64,000 bases of DNA from Nocardia alba NBRC 108234 (GCF_001612665.1 NZ_BDAX01000009.1:124001-188000); one strand, 5' to 3'. Positions 55,467 to 64,000 are shown, counted from the stretch's first letter. Notes: generated by a model from the sequence alone, not told the origin. Made by a program: numbers and translations.

Positions 55467-58082
55467 TCAGAGGGGTACTTCGTTCCACCACGCGATGACC
55501 TCGTCCTGCGCGGAGGGGCGGGTGGCTCCGCCGGTGCCGCTGCTGCCCCGGCGACTCACCACGACAAGGTAGTTCGCGCGAGCGGAGTCGCCGGGGAAAC
55601 TCAGCACCTGGTGCGCGGTCTGGATACGGACGCTCGCCGGATCCGGAATCACCCACCGCTGCAGTGAGAACGGCACTTCGTCCTTGTTTCCCGCGTAGCG
55701 CACCGTCGCGGGCAGCGCCTCCAACACCGACCGCGCCTGGCTCACGTTCGCGTACTCGAGCACCAGGTAGCTCACCGCGCCCATCTGGTTGTCGAGCCCC
55801 TCGCACTGCCACCCGGTAGCGATGGGGGTCCACTGCAGCGCGGGCTCCTTCCACGCCAGCTCGCTGACATTGCGCACCCCCAGACACCGCGCTCCTCGAT
55901 AGCCCACCCCGTCACTCATCTGACCCTGCGGAACCAAGGTCGGAAAGACCCGTCGGCTGTCCGCGAACGAATCCGCCACCTCCGCAATCGAATCCGACGG
56001 CCCGCTCGCGCCGTTCTCGGCGTCGAGATCGTCGCCGTCGCCCGGCAGAACCACCACCACCACCAACGCGACAACCAACGCCACCAGCACCAGCACCAGT
56101 GCCACCAGCACCACCCACCCGAACCGCTGCATGCCCGACACCCGCCGAGGCACCGGCCAATGCCCCCGATGCGGCCCCATCCACGGCCCCCGCGGCCCCG
56201 GCCGCACCGCTGCGTGCTGCTGACCAGCACCACCCGGCACGACCGGGCCACCCACCTGCCCAAGCGCCCCCGGCTGCCCCGCAGCGCCCGGTTGGCCCGC
56301 AGCGCCCGACTGCCCGGCCTCTACCGGTGCCACCACGCTGCCCGGTCGACCCGCGCCGCCCGGCTGCGCCACCACGCTCGGCTGCCCCAAGCTGCCCTGT
56401 GCCCCCGCGCCGCCCGGCTGTCCTGCATCCCTCGCCTGCCCAGCACCGCCCTGTCCCGAAGTACTCGGCTGCTCCGTATTGCTCTGTGCCGCACTGCTGC
56501 TCCGTGCCGCGCTGCCGGGCAGTCCCGGCCGGCCGGACTGCCCTGCGGCCCCGTCCGCCTCCACTGGTCCGGGGGCGGCGGACGAAGTTCCAGGGATCGA
56601 CGTCACCTCGGTCAGGGCCGCCGCGTTCACCGCGTCGAGCTCGCCCGCATCACGCATCGACACCACATCGGTTGCCGCGGTTGCCGATACCTCGTCGGCA
56701 TCCTCACCGCCGGACACCGATGCGCTGCCCGATCGGACCGCCGACGATGGCGATTTGTCGAGAGATACTGCCGCCGCCACCGCTTCGGCCGGTTCCGGCG
56801 TGGGTCGCCGCACGCCGGCCGACGGCGACACCGCAGCCGGCGCGGCGACCGCGGACAAAGCGGCCGACACCGACGCCGCCCCCGGAGTACCGGAAGCACC
56901 AGGGGAACCGGGCGCACCAGCAGCACCAGGCACACCGGGGGCGGCTTGCCGCGCATTCGGCTGTGCTGCAACGGGACCGGCTGCCGGACGCTGGACGACC
57001 GGAGGCACTTCGGCGGGTGCCATCGCACCGCCGGGCCCCACCGGTCGCTGGGCGGCGGGCGGGACCGCTCCGAACGGTACCGAGGGCGGTTGCCAATGGG
57101 GTGGTGGCGCAGGCTGTACGGGCGGGCCCTGGTACCCGGGCTGTGCCATACCGGGCTGCGCGAAGGGCGCGGCAGTTCCCTGCTGCGGGGCGGGCGGGTA
57201 GAAACCCGGCGCGGGGCTCGCGGGGGTACGGGGTAGGACCGGCGGGGTCTTGGAGGTCAGCGCCTGGCGGGCCGCCTTGGCGAACGCGGTGCACGAATCG
57301 AACCGTGCGGCAGGGTGTTTCGCCATCGCGGCGGCGAGGACAGCGTCCATGATCGGCGGCAGACCCGCACGGCGCAGCGCCAGGGGCGGCGGCGGGGCGT
57401 AGAGGGTGCCGCGGATGATCTCGTTCGGGTCGGCGGAATCGAAGGGCGCGAGCCCGGTGAACAACCAGTACAGCGAACAGGCCAGCGAGTACTGGTCGGA
57501 GCGGTGGTCGAGTTCGCCGCCCGTCATCTGTTCCGGCGACGCGTAAGCCAGTGTCGCGGTGAACATTCCCTGCTGGGTGAGGTGGGTGGAGTCGGCACGC
57601 AGGCGGGCGATGCCGAAGTCGGTGAGGAAGACCCGCTCGCCCTGGCCGCCGGTGGACCGGGCCAGCAGGATATTGGCGGGCTTCACATCTCGGTGCAGCA
57701 CTCCCCTGCCGTGCGCGTAGTCCAGTGCGTCGGCCACCCCCTCGATGATCTGCACGGCCCGCTCGGGCGGCAGCGCCATGGGGTCGACCGTCGCGGCGTC
57801 GATCCCGTCGACGTACTGCATGCTGATCCAGAGCTGTTCGCCCTCGGTCCCCCGGTCGAAGACCGTGACGATGCCGGGGTGGTCGAGCCCGGCGGCGAGA
57901 TCGGCCTCCCGTTCGAACCGCGCACGGACGCGCTCGTCGGCGAACAGATCCCGGTTGAGCAGCTTGAGCGCCGTCAGCCGGTCCAGGCGCGGATGCCGGG
58001 CCAGATACACCGTGCCCATGCCGCCCTGACCCAGCATCGCCTCGATGGTGAACCCCGCGAACACCTCACCGATGTCGTGCAC
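55467..58082 (-). CDS. transmembrane Ser/Thr protein kinase with collagen-like linker, 871 aa
   Basis: Kinase domain at about 10-270: GQGGMGTVYLA, LTALKLLN, HRDVKPANIL, DFGIARLR and the SPEQ motif. A roughly 370-residue Gly/Ala/Pro/Gln/Ser linker follows, including G-Q-P-G-x-x-G units, then one membrane helix (about 652-677, VVLVALVLVLVALVVALVVV) and a roughly 190-residue extracellular domain with two Cys (RCLGV, GWQCEG) that could form a disulfide. GTG start. Divergent from the beta-lactamase-fold gene at 58234. Ligand and targets unknown. Confidence 0.93.
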   Translation of the reverse strand: MHDIGEVFAGFTIEAMLGQGGMGTVYLARHPRLDRLTALKLLNRDLFADERVRARFEREADLAAGLDHPGIVTVFDRGTEGEQLWISMQYVDGIDAATVDPMALPPERAVQIIEGVADALDYAHGRGVLHRDVKPANILLARSTGGQGERVFLTDFGIARLRADSTHLTQQGMFTATLAYASPEQMTGGELDHRSDQYSLACSLYWLFTGLAPFDSADPNEIIRGTLYAPPPPLALRRAGLPPIMDAVLAAAMAKHPAARFDSCTAFAKAARQALTSKTPPVLPRTPASPAPGFYPPAPQQGTAAPFAQPGMAQPGYQGPPVQPAPPPHWQPPSVPFGAVPPAAQRPVGPGGAMAPAEVPPVVQRPAAGPVAAQPNARQAAPGVPGAAGAPGSPGASGTPGAASVSAALSAVAAPAAVSPSAGVRRPTPEPAEAVAAAVSLDKSPSSAVRSGSASVSGGEDADEVSATAATDVVSMRDAGELDAVNAAALTEVTSIPGTSSAAPGPVEADGAAGQSGRPGLPGSAARSSSAAQSNTEQPSTSGQGGAGQARDAGQPGGAGAQGSLGQPSVVAQPGGAGRPGSVVAPVEAGQSGAAGQPGAAGQPGALGQVGGPVVPGGAGQQHAAVRPGPRGPWMGPHRGHWPVPRRVSGMQRFGWVVLVALVLVLVALVVALVVVVVLPGDGDDLDAENGASGPSDSIAEVADSFADSRRVFPTLVPQGQMSDGVGYRGARCLGVRNVSELAWKEPALQWTPIATGWQCEGLDNQMGAVSYLVLEYANVSQARSVLEALPATVRYAGNKDEVPFSLQRWVIPDPASVRIQTAHQVLSFPGDSARANYLVVVSRRGSSGTGGATRPSAQDEVIAWWNEVPL

Positions 58083-58233
58083 AACGACCCCCTTTCGACC
58101 GTGTGACCACGTTTATTCGAATTCTCACCGAAAATCGGTGAAACTGGCTAACGGTCGTCCGGGCGTAACCGGACGCACTCGACGAGAAGTTTGCACCGCC
58201 GGAGCACACGCGAGGGGTGGTGGGGAGGATTCG

Positions 58234-59133
58234 GTGGTGAAGTCGACCGGAACGGCGGTTGCCTGTCGCAGGTTGCTGCTCGGTGGAGTGCTGGCGGCAG
58301 CCACACTGTCCACCTCGTGTGCCATGCCGGGCACGCCTACGGCGGTGAGCGCTCCCACGGTCACCGTCAACAGCAAAGACGCCTGGCATCCGGGTCTGTC
58401 CATCGGACTGCCCGATTCGCTGGCCGCGGAGTTCACCCTCCTGCAGTCGAAACTGCAGGGACAGGTGGGCATGGCCCTGATGCCGGTCGGCGGCGATCGG
58501 ATGACGATCTACGGCGACTGGACCACCGGCATCGCCTGGTCCACGATCAAGATCCCGCTCGCGGTCGCCGCGTTGCGCCACGACTCCGACCAGTCGATCT
58601 TCGACATGGTGGAGGCCGCGATCACGGTATCGGACAACGACGCCGCCGAGGGCCTGTGGGAATCCCTCGGTGACGCGCCGGAGGCCGCCTTCGCCGTCCA
58701 ACAGGTCCTCGACGAGGCGGGCGACACGGCCACCGGAAAATCGGGCGCGCGCACCGAACTCGATGGCACGTCGTTCGGTGGCACCGAGTGGTCGCTGGCC
58801 AACCAGGTGCGGTTCGCGTCGCGGCTGCCGTGCCTGCCGCAGGCCGAGGTCGTCACCTCGCTGATGGGTGAGATCACCGAGGAGCAGGGGTGGGGTCTGG
58901 GCCTGCTCGACAACACCGAGTTCAAAGGCGGCTGGGGTCCCGACGATGTCACCGGGGTCTACACCGTGCGCCAGTTCGGGCTGGTGCCCGTCGGCAGTGG
59001 TCAGCTCGCCGTAGCCCTTGCGGCACAGGCTGATTCGGGCTCTTTCGACGACACCACCGCGCTGCTCGACCGCATGGCGCTGCTGCTCGCCCGCCACCTG
59101 CAGAACCTGCGCGGCGGCGTCTGCCCGGGCTGA
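58234..59133 (+). CDS. serine beta-lactamase-fold exported protein, paralogue of the gene at 44429, 299 aa
   Basis: GTG 58234 has GGAGG 5 nt upstream. A basic N-terminus and hydrophobic stretch (CRRLLLGGVLAAATLSTSC) form a signal peptide; the Cys29 site is a weak lipobox. Active-site elements: S-T-I-K (103-106), S-D-N (133-135) and K-G-G-W-G further on, as in the paralogue, with the same length of 299 residues. It lies between the second kinase (divergent) and the second two-component system (convergent). A cell-wall-directed hydrolase or beta-lactam-binding protein is likely; activity is not shown. Confidence 0.83.
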   Translation: MVKSTGTAVACRRLLLGGVLAAATLSTSCAMPGTPTAVSAPTVTVNSKDAWHPGLSIGLPDSLAAEFTLLQSKLQGQVGMALMPVGGDRMTIYGDWTTGIAWSTIKIPLAVAALRHDSDQSIFDMVEAAITVSDNDAAEGLWESLGDAPEAAFAVQQVLDEAGDTATGKSGARTELDGTSFGGTEWSLANQVRFASRLPCLPQAEVVTSLMGEITEEQGWGLGLLDNTEFKGGWGPDDVTGVYTVRQFGLVPVGSGQLAVALAAQADSGSFDDTTALLDRMALLLARHLQNLRGGVCPG

Positions 59134-59143
59134 GCGCGCCGGC

Positions 59144-59809
59144 TCAGCCGGGTACGACCAGGCCCGATTCATACGCCAGGACCACCGCCTGGGCGCGGTC
59201 GCGCAGCCCGAGCTTCGAGAAGACCTTGGAGACATGGGTTTTCACGGTCTGCTCGGCCACGAACAGCGCGGCGGCGATCTCGGTGTTCGACAAGCCCTTG
59301 GCCACCAGTTCCAGCACCTCGCGTTCGCGCGGCGTGAGTGTGCCGAGCGCGGGCGCCGGTGCGGCGCGCACCGTATTGCGTCGGCGGGTGACGTCGGCGA
59401 TGAGCCTGCGGGTGATCGTGGGGGCGAGCAGCGCCTCGCCGTCGGCGACCACCCGCACCGCGCGCACCAGTTCCTCGGCGGGCGCGTCTTTGAGCAGGAA
59501 CCCGCTCGCGCCGATACTCAGTGCCTCGTAGACGTAATCGTCGATGTCGAAGGTGGTGAGCATGAGCACCCGCACCGGCGGATCGAAATTCGCGGTGAGG
59601 ATCGCGCGGGCGGCGTCGAGGCCGTTCATCTGCGGCATCCGCACATCCATGAGCACGACGTCGGGACGCAGCCGCTTGGCCTCGGCCACCGCCACTTTGC
59701 CGTCGGGTGCGTCGCCGACGACGCTGATATCGGTCTGCGCCCCCAGCAGGGCACCGAAACCCTGGCGCACCATCGCCTGGTCGTCGGCGATCAACACGGT
59801 TATAGCCAC
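59144..59809 (-). CDS. NarL/LuxR-family response regulator, 221 aa
   Basis: Receiver with MAITVLIADDQAMVRQGFG, phospho-Asp in RPDVVLMDVRMPQMNGLDA and Lys in GFLLKDAPAEELVRAV, then LuxR HTH (LTPREREVLELVAKGLSNTE, SKLGLRDR). GTG start. 9 bp after the sensor kinase gene, so one operon. Its stop is 10 bp from that of the convergent beta-lactamase-fold gene. Target genes not evident. Confidence 0.93.
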   Translation of the reverse strand: MAITVLIADDQAMVRQGFGALLGAQTDISVVGDAPDGKVAVAEAKRLRPDVVLMDVRMPQMNGLDAARAILTANFDPPVRVLMLTTFDIDDYVYEALSIGASGFLLKDAPAEELVRAVRVVADGEALLAPTITRRLIADVTRRRNTVRAAPAPALGTLTPREREVLELVAKGLSNTEIAAALFVAEQTVKTHVSKVFSKLGLRDRAQAVVLAYESGLVVPG

Positions 59810-59818
59810 CCAACCACC

Positions 59819-60982
59819 TTAGTGGGTGGGCAGTTTCACCGAGACCTCGAATCCGCCGCTGAGTGTGGACCCCGCGTGGAGTTCACCGCCGACCGCGACA
59901 ACGCGGGCGCGCATGCCGTCGATGCCGTGCCCCCCACCCGCACCGGGTTGGGAGACCGTGGCGGTCGCGGCGTTGTGCACGCTCACCCTGACCTCGCCGG
60001 GGTCGACCGCCACCGCGACGTGTACCGCGGCGCCCGGAGCGTGGCGAGCGCAGTTGGCCATCGACTCCTGCACCACCCGATACACGACCAGCCCGGTCGT
60101 TTCCGGCACCGATGCCAGGTCGCCGGTCACCGTCCAGTCGACGGGCAGACCGGCACGCAGGGCCGACGCGCACAGGGTCGGCACGTCCGAGGCGCGCGGC
60201 TGCGGGGCGTGCTCGGGCAGTTGGCCATCACTGCGCAACACCCCCAGCAGGCCCCGGATCTCATTGAGCGCGGTGCGGGCGGTGGCGCCGATGGACTCGA
60301 ATTCGGCGCGCGAGGCCGGGTCGAGATCGGTGATCCGGTACGGCGCGGTCTGCGCCTGCACCACCACCATCGACATGTGATGGGCGACCACATCGTGCAG
60401 GTCACGGGCGATGCGCGCCTTCTCCTCGAGGATCGCTCGTCGCGCGCGCTCGAGCTCGGTTACCTCTTCCTGCCGCTCGAGTTTGCGCCGCGAGGCCAGC
60501 AGGATTCGCACGAGATAGCCGAACAGGGCCAGTGCGCCGAACCCCATCACCCAGCCCCACAGCGGACCGCTCTGCGAGCCGGGCATCGTGGTGGCGAACA
60601 GCATCGAGGTGGCCGCCCAGGCGACGACCACGATCGGCGCCGCGGCGCGCAGCGCCACCGCGAACAACAGCACGAACAGCACGATGATGTGCACGACCTG
60701 GAAGGGCAGATCGTTGTCCACGGCCGGCTGCATGGCGATCGAGAACAGCAGCGCGGCTCCGGCGGAGATGGCCCACCCCAACGCCGGGTTGACCCGCACG
60801 AACAGGATCGGGAAGGCCGCCAGCGCCGACAGCAGCGGCGCGGCGGCCGGCGAGACGTCGTGAGTGACGAACAGGGTCGGCCACGCGACGCTGTACAAAA
60901 TCAGCGCGACCAGCACCGTTGCGAAATCGAACCAGGTGCGCGCTGGTATTCGTCGCGCGGCGGGGCGTCGTGGTGCGGTCAT
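59819..60982 (-). CDS. NarL-type sensor histidine kinase, 387 aa
   Basis: Start ATG 60982 (MTAPRRPAARR); the longer frame upstream has no motif. Four to five membrane helices (about 20-155), coiled-coil region (RRKLERQEEVTELERARRA), HisKA_3 with the phospho-His in RIARDLHDVVAHHMSMVVVQ and a HATPase_c domain ending GGGHGIDGMRARV. Works with the response regulator directly downstream. Stimulus unknown. Confidence 0.92.
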   Translation of the reverse strand: MTAPRRPAARRIPARTWFDFATVLVALILYSVAWPTLFVTHDVSPAAAPLLSALAAFPILFVRVNPALGWAISAGAALLFSIAMQPAVDNDLPFQVVHIIVLFVLLFAVALRAAAPIVVVAWAATSMLFATTMPGSQSGPLWGWVMGFGALALFGYLVRILLASRRKLERQEEVTELERARRAILEEKARIARDLHDVVAHHMSMVVVQAQTAPYRITDLDPASRAEFESIGATARTALNEIRGLLGVLRSDGQLPEHAPQPRASDVPTLCASALRAGLPVDWTVTGDLASVPETTGLVVYRVVQESMANCARHAPGAAVHVAVAVDPGEVRVSVHNAATATVSQPGAGGGHGIDGMRARVVAVGGELHAGSTLSGGFEVSVKLPTH

Positions 60983-61149
60983 GACTGTGAGCCTACGAAG
61001 CGTCCGGTCAGCGGACCTCATACCCACGGACCGAATACGACCCCCTACCCTGGTGTGACCCCGGCGCCGGGGATGCCACCCGCGCGCCCCGATGAACAAG
61101 TCCGTAGCGGGATGCCCGCCGCGCGACCCGCTTCTTACTGTCGGAGGCC

Positions 61150-61911
61150 ATGAACACCCCGCTTCGCCCGGTACCCGCCGCTGCTCGCGCCCGTACCGAG
61201 GATTCCGCCGCCTCCGCGCCATCGCCCGCTCCCGCGCAGCACCGCCGTCGTAGCGGTGTCGCGCTGTGCACCGCCGGGCTGGCGATGGCCGCCGCCGTGG
61301 TCATGTCGGCGCCGGGCGCCATGGGCGGCACCACCCCGGCCACGACCGAGAACGTCGCGGCCGCCGCCGCGGTGCGCGCGCTCGTCGACGACAGCCCGGA
61401 CGCCACCTCGCTCATCCCCCGCGATTTCGGTTACAAGTTCGGTTACGACCCCGTCCAGGTGGACGGCCTGCTGGTGAACCCGAACGGCGACTGTTCCTCA
61501 CCGGTCACCCTGCCCCCCGAGTTCGAGTCGGCGTGCAAGGCGCACGACCTGGGCTACGACGTGCTGCGCTACGCCGAGCGGGTCGACGAACCCCTCGGCG
61601 GGTGGGCGCGACGCTCGGTGGACGCGGCACTGAACCGGCGCATCCACGCGGCCTGTCAGCTACGCGACGACGAGTTCTCCCGGGCTCGCTGCGGCGTGAT
61701 GGCCGATATCGCGTTCACCGCCGTGGACGTGAACTCGCGACGCCAGGAGTACGGCGCACCGGTGGTCGAGAACGTCTTCGCCCGGACCGACCCGGCCGAC
61801 CGCCCCAACCTCTGGCCGCTCGCGCGTACCGTCCTCGGTCTGTTCGCGGTGACAGCGGCCTCGGCGGTGATCATCGACGCGCTGCGCAAGTTCCGCAGGC
61901 GCTTCGTGTGA
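61150..61911 (+). CDS. prokaryotic phospholipase A2-like protein, 253 aa
   Basis: The catalytic His-Asp pair of the prokaryotic PLA2 family (PF09056) is in ACKAHDLGYDVLRY (His132, Asp133), with a second Asp in RSVDAALNRRI (about 158) and Cys115, 129, 169 and 181 able to form two disulfides. An N-terminal hydrophobic segment (about 36-60) and a C-terminal one (about 224-243) with a basic end flank the domain, so the protein is probably anchored with the catalytic domain outside. It would hydrolyse the sn-2 ester of phospholipids. ATG 61150. Confidence 0.88.
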   Translation: MNTPLRPVPAAARARTEDSAASAPSPAPAQHRRRSGVALCTAGLAMAAAVVMSAPGAMGGTTPATTENVAAAAAVRALVDDSPDATSLIPRDFGYKFGYDPVQVDGLLVNPNGDCSSPVTLPPEFESACKAHDLGYDVLRYAERVDEPLGGWARRSVDAALNRRIHAACQLRDDEFSRARCGVMADIAFTAVDVNSRRQEYGAPVVENVFARTDPADRPNLWPLARTVLGLFAVTAASAVIIDALRKFRRRFV

Positions 61912-61916
61912 TGCGG

Positions 61917-61947
61917 TTGCCGAAAACTAGAACATGTCCTAGTTTTC
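61917..61947 (+). promoter_or_regulatory. leaderless promoter with palindromic operator before the SRPBCC gene
   Basis: TTGCCG (61917-61922) and TAGTTT (61940-61945) are 17 bp apart; the ATG of the next gene is 7 bases after the -10 box, so the mRNA may begin at that ATG. The palindrome GAAAACTAG-8nt-CTAGTTTTC (61922-61947) covers spacer and -10. Its centre, TAGAACATGTCCTA, differs by one base from the TnnAACnnGTTnnA form of KstR-like TetR operators. Confidence 0.6.
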
Positions 61948-61951
61948 ACGC

Positions 61952-62383
61952 ATGTCTCTAGTCATCGACGAAACGATCGAGATCGACGCCCCCGCTGCCA
62001 AGGTATGGGAAGTGCTCACGGATTTCGAGCGCTACGGCGAATGGAACACCTTCTGCTACGAGGCGTCGAGCACGCTGGAACCGGGCTCGGCCATCGATAT
62101 GCGGGTGCAGCTGGGCAGCAACCGCCGTCCGCAGCAGGAATGGATCCGCACCCATACCCCGGGCGTCGAGTTCAGCTACGCGATGAAGCCGCTGCCGCTG
62201 GGCGCACTGCACAGCCTGCGCTCGCACACCGTCGTCCCCCTCGGCCCCGACCGGTGCCGCTACGAGTCCCGGTTCACCCTCGCGGGCTGGCTGAGTCCCG
62301 TGGTGACGGTGGCGCTCGGCAAGCATCTGCGGGCCGGCTTCACCGCGATGACAGCGGGCGTCGGCCGACGCGCGGTGGCGTAG
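61952..62383 (+). CDS. SRPBCC (START/Bet v1-like) family protein, 143 aa
   Basis: Typical fold start MSLVIDETIEIDAPAAKVW with VLTDFERYGEWNTF, then alternating strands and a long C-terminal helix (LGKHLRAGFTAMTAGV). Members bind hydrophobic ligands such as polyketides, lipids or steroids in the cytoplasm. It has no Shine-Dalgarno and follows a palindromic operator, so it is probably a regulated, leaderless single gene. Terminated by the strong hairpin at 62399. Confidence 0.88.
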   Translation: MSLVIDETIEIDAPAAKVWEVLTDFERYGEWNTFCYEASSTLEPGSAIDMRVQLGSNRRPQQEWIRTHTPGVEFSYAMKPLPLGALHSLRSHTVVPLGPDRCRYESRFTLAGWLSPVVTVALGKHLRAGFTAMTAGVGRRAVA

Positions 62384-62398
62384 ACACCGCACGACGAC

Positions 62399-62447
62399 CA
62401 CACAAGGGGCGCACCGGATTCTTTCGAACCGGTGCGCCCCTTGTGTG
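62399..62447. terminator. perfect 19-bp bidirectional terminator hairpin
   Basis: CACACAAGGGGCGCACCGG (62399-62417) pairs without mismatch with its complement at 62429-62447 around an 11-nt loop, between the convergent SRPBCC gene and gatA. Confidence 0.9.
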
Positions 62448-62454
62448 AACTTTC

Positions 62455-63942
62455 TCAGACCCCGCTCGGAATCGGCAGCGCGCCCCGCGCCACCTCGTAG
62501 GCCGCGCCCACCCGGTACAGACGGTCGTCGGCCAGCGCGGGCGCCATGATCTGCAGACCCACCGGCAGGTTGTCGTCGGCCGACAGACCCGACGGCACCG
62601 ACATGCCGGGGTGGCCCGCCAGGTTGGTCGGCAGGGTGCACAGGTCCGACAGGTACATGGCCAGCGGGTCGTCGACCTTCTCGCCCAGCTTCCACGGGGT
62701 GAACGGGCTGGTCGGCGAGACGAGCACGTCGACCTGCTCGTAGGCGGCGTCGAAGTCGCGCGCGATCATCGTGCGAACCTTGAGCGCCTGGCCGTAGTAG
62801 GCGTCGTAGTAGCCCGCCGACAGCGCGTAGGTACCGATCATGATGCGGCGCTTGACCTCCGGGCCGAAACCGGCCTCACGGGTCAGCGACATCACCTGGT
62901 CGGCGCTGTGGCTGCCATCGTCACCGACGCGCAGGCCGTAGCGCATGGCGTCGAAGCGCGCCAGGTTCGACGACACCTCCGACGGCATCACCAGGTAGTA
63001 GGAGGACAGCGCGTACTCGAAGCTCGGGCACGACACCTCGATCACCTCGGCGCCCAGTTCCTTCAGCACGGCGACAGCGGCGTCGAAGGAGGCCAGGACA
63101 CCGGATTGGTAACTGTCGGAGTGCAATTCGCGCACCACGCCGACGCGCACGCCGGTCAGGTCACCGTTGGCGCCCTGCTTCGCGGCGGCGACCACCGGCG
63201 CCACCGCGACATCGCGCGAGGTGGAGTCGCGCGGGTCGTGCCCGGCGATCACCTCGTGCAGCAGCGCGGTGTCGAGCACGGTGCGACCACACGGACCACC
63301 CTGATCCAGCGACGACGCGCACGCGATCAGGCCGTAGCGCGAGACGGTGCCGTAGGTGGGTTTCACGCCGACCGTCGCGGTGACCGCGGCGGGCTGACGA
63401 ATCGAGCCGCCGGTATCGGTGCCGATCGCCAGGGGCGCCTGGAACGAGGCCAGCGCCGCCGCCGAACCGCCACCGGAACCACCGGGGATGCGGGTGGTGT
63501 CCCACGGGTTGCGGGTGGGGCCGTAGGCGGAGTTCTCGGTGGAGGAGCCCATCGCGAACTCGTCCATGTTGGTCTTGCCCAAAATCGGGATGCCCGCGGC
63601 GCGCAACCGCGCGGTGACCGTCGCGTCGTAGGGCGACATCCAGCCCTCGAGAATCTTCGAGGCGCAGGTGGTCGGCATATCGGTGGTGGTGAAAACGTCC
63701 TTGAGCGCCAACGGAACTCCCGCCAGCGACGAGGCGGGCGTCTCGCCGGCGGCGAGCGCGGCGTCGACCACGGCGGCCGTGGCCAGGGCACGCTCGCCCG
63801 CCACGTGCAGGAAGGCGTTGAGCTCACCGTCGACCTTGCCGATGCGATCCAGGTGCGCCTGGGTGACCTCGGTGGAGGACACCTCGCCACCGTGGATCTT
63901 GCTCGCCAGCTCGGCGGCCGACAGCTGGGTCAACTCACTCAT
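62455..63942 (-). CDS. gatA: Asp/Glu-tRNA(Asn/Gln) amidotransferase subunit A, 495 aa
   Basis: Glutaminase subunit that frees ammonia for the transamidation done with GatB. The amidase-signature catalytic Ser-cisSer-Lys is visible: Lys in [23 protein letters not shown] and [12 protein letters not shown] (nucleophile Ser). Length is normal. The ATG overlaps the gatC stop by ATGA. It ends at a strong terminator, so pfkA and gatB, which follow gatA in M. tuberculosis, are not in this operon here. Confidence 0.97.
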   Translation of the reverse strand: MSELTQLSAAELASKIHGGEVSSTEVTQAHLDRIGKVDGELNAFLHVAGERALATAAVVDAALAAGETPASSLAGVPLALKDVFTTTDMPTTCASKILEGWMSPYDATVTARLRAAGIPILGKTNMDEFAMGSSTENSAYGPTRNPWDTTRIPGGSGGGSAAALASFQAPLAIGTDTGGSIRQPAAVTATVGVKPTYGTVSRYGLIACASSLDQGGPCGRTVLDTALLHEVIAGHDPRDSTSRDVAVAPVVAAAKQGANGDLTGVRVGVVRELHSDSYQSGVLASFDAAVAVLKELGAEVIEVSCPSFEYALSSYYLVMPSEVSSNLARFDAMRYGLRVGDDGSHSADQVMSLTREAGFGPEVKRRIMIGTYALSAGYYDAYYGQALKVRTMIARDFDAAYEQVDVLVSPTSPFTPWKLGEKVDDPLAMYLSDLCTLPTNLAGHPGMSVPSGLSADDNLPVGLQIMAPALADDRLYRVGAAYEVARGALPIPSGV

Positions 63943-64000
63943 TCGCCCTCTCCCAGGATCTGCGGGACCAGGAAACGCTGTTCTTCCACGGCGGGCGCCT
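63939..64000 (-). CDS. gatC: Asp/Glu-tRNA amidotransferase subunit C, C-terminal end (cut by window edge)
   Basis: The reverse strand reads [19 protein letters not shown] then TGA, the usual end of GatC, which holds GatA and GatB together. The TGA overlaps the gatA start by 4 bp. The rest lies beyond the window. Confidence 0.88.
   Translation of the reverse strand, partial: APAVEEQRFLVPQILGEGE

Noticed and set aside
59018..61153. 711-codon open frame antisense to the second two-component system
   Set aside because: The real genes on the other strand have complete receiver, HTH and kinase motifs.

Overview
The window is high-G+C actinobacterial DNA with many GTG starts, lipobox lipoproteins, F420-type and GC-rich paralogous genes. 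The core block ilvC-ilvN-ilvB / PH-domain (Cfp6-like) / DoxX / LppZ-like / gatB / pfkA matches the gene order I know from Mycobacterium tuberculosis Rv3001c-Rv3010c, so a member of the Mycobacteriales is very likely and Nocardia or a close relative is my best guess (inference, no search was run).

Layout. 1-3.4 kb: end of an MHYT membrane protein, a cold-shock protein, a multi-spanning membrane protein, a NUDIX hydrolase and a small membrane protein. 3.4-16.9 kb: an accessory island, visibly less GC-rich than its surroundings. It holds (i) a PD-(D/E)XK/Rpn-like protein with an internal ribosome-binding site and a tandem stand-alone copy of its C-terminal domain, (ii) a DUF6817-type protein and two small membrane proteins, and (iii) on the minus strand a tightly coupled cassette of seven genes: a C5-methylase homologue lacking the catalytic cysteine, an intact C5-methylase, a Z1-type superfamily-2 ATPase, a PD-(D/E)XK (DUF4420-like) nuclease, a GHKL/MORC-like ATPase and two unrecognised proteins. 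This cassette is the most interesting item: it fits the predicted MORC/GHKL restriction-like systems described by comparative genomics, with features of its own. A roughly 0.9 kb stretch without a convincing gene at its edge looks like a mobile-element relic.

16.9-28.9 kb: a pair of unknown helical proteins, a WYL regulator facing a DinB protein, an XRE/STAND/TPR regulator facing an AhpD-like and an F420-dependent nitroreductase-like gene, a MoxR/VWA (CoxD/CoxE-like) pair, a TetR regulator with a divergent membrane protein, and a DUF2252 protein. 28.9-44.4 kb: branched-chain amino-acid biosynthesis (ilvBNC with a leader peptide and promoter I can place, then ilvD), a MarR/efflux pair with a readable promoter-operator, DoxX, LppZ-like lipoprotein, gatB, an esterase-like lipoprotein and pfkA.

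44.4-62.4 kb: an envelope/signalling block: two paralogous serine beta-lactamase-fold lipoproteins, fdhD, a small SPOR-like protein, two transmembrane Ser/Thr kinases with very long low-complexity linkers, two NarL-type two-component systems (one divergent from a MacB-like ABC exporter), a phospholipase A2-like protein and an SRPBCC protein behind a palindromic operator. 62.4-64 kb: gatA and the end of gatC. Several convergent gene pairs are separated by perfect hairpins that I read as bidirectional terminators. I saw no tRNA, rRNA, CRISPR array or intact transposase.
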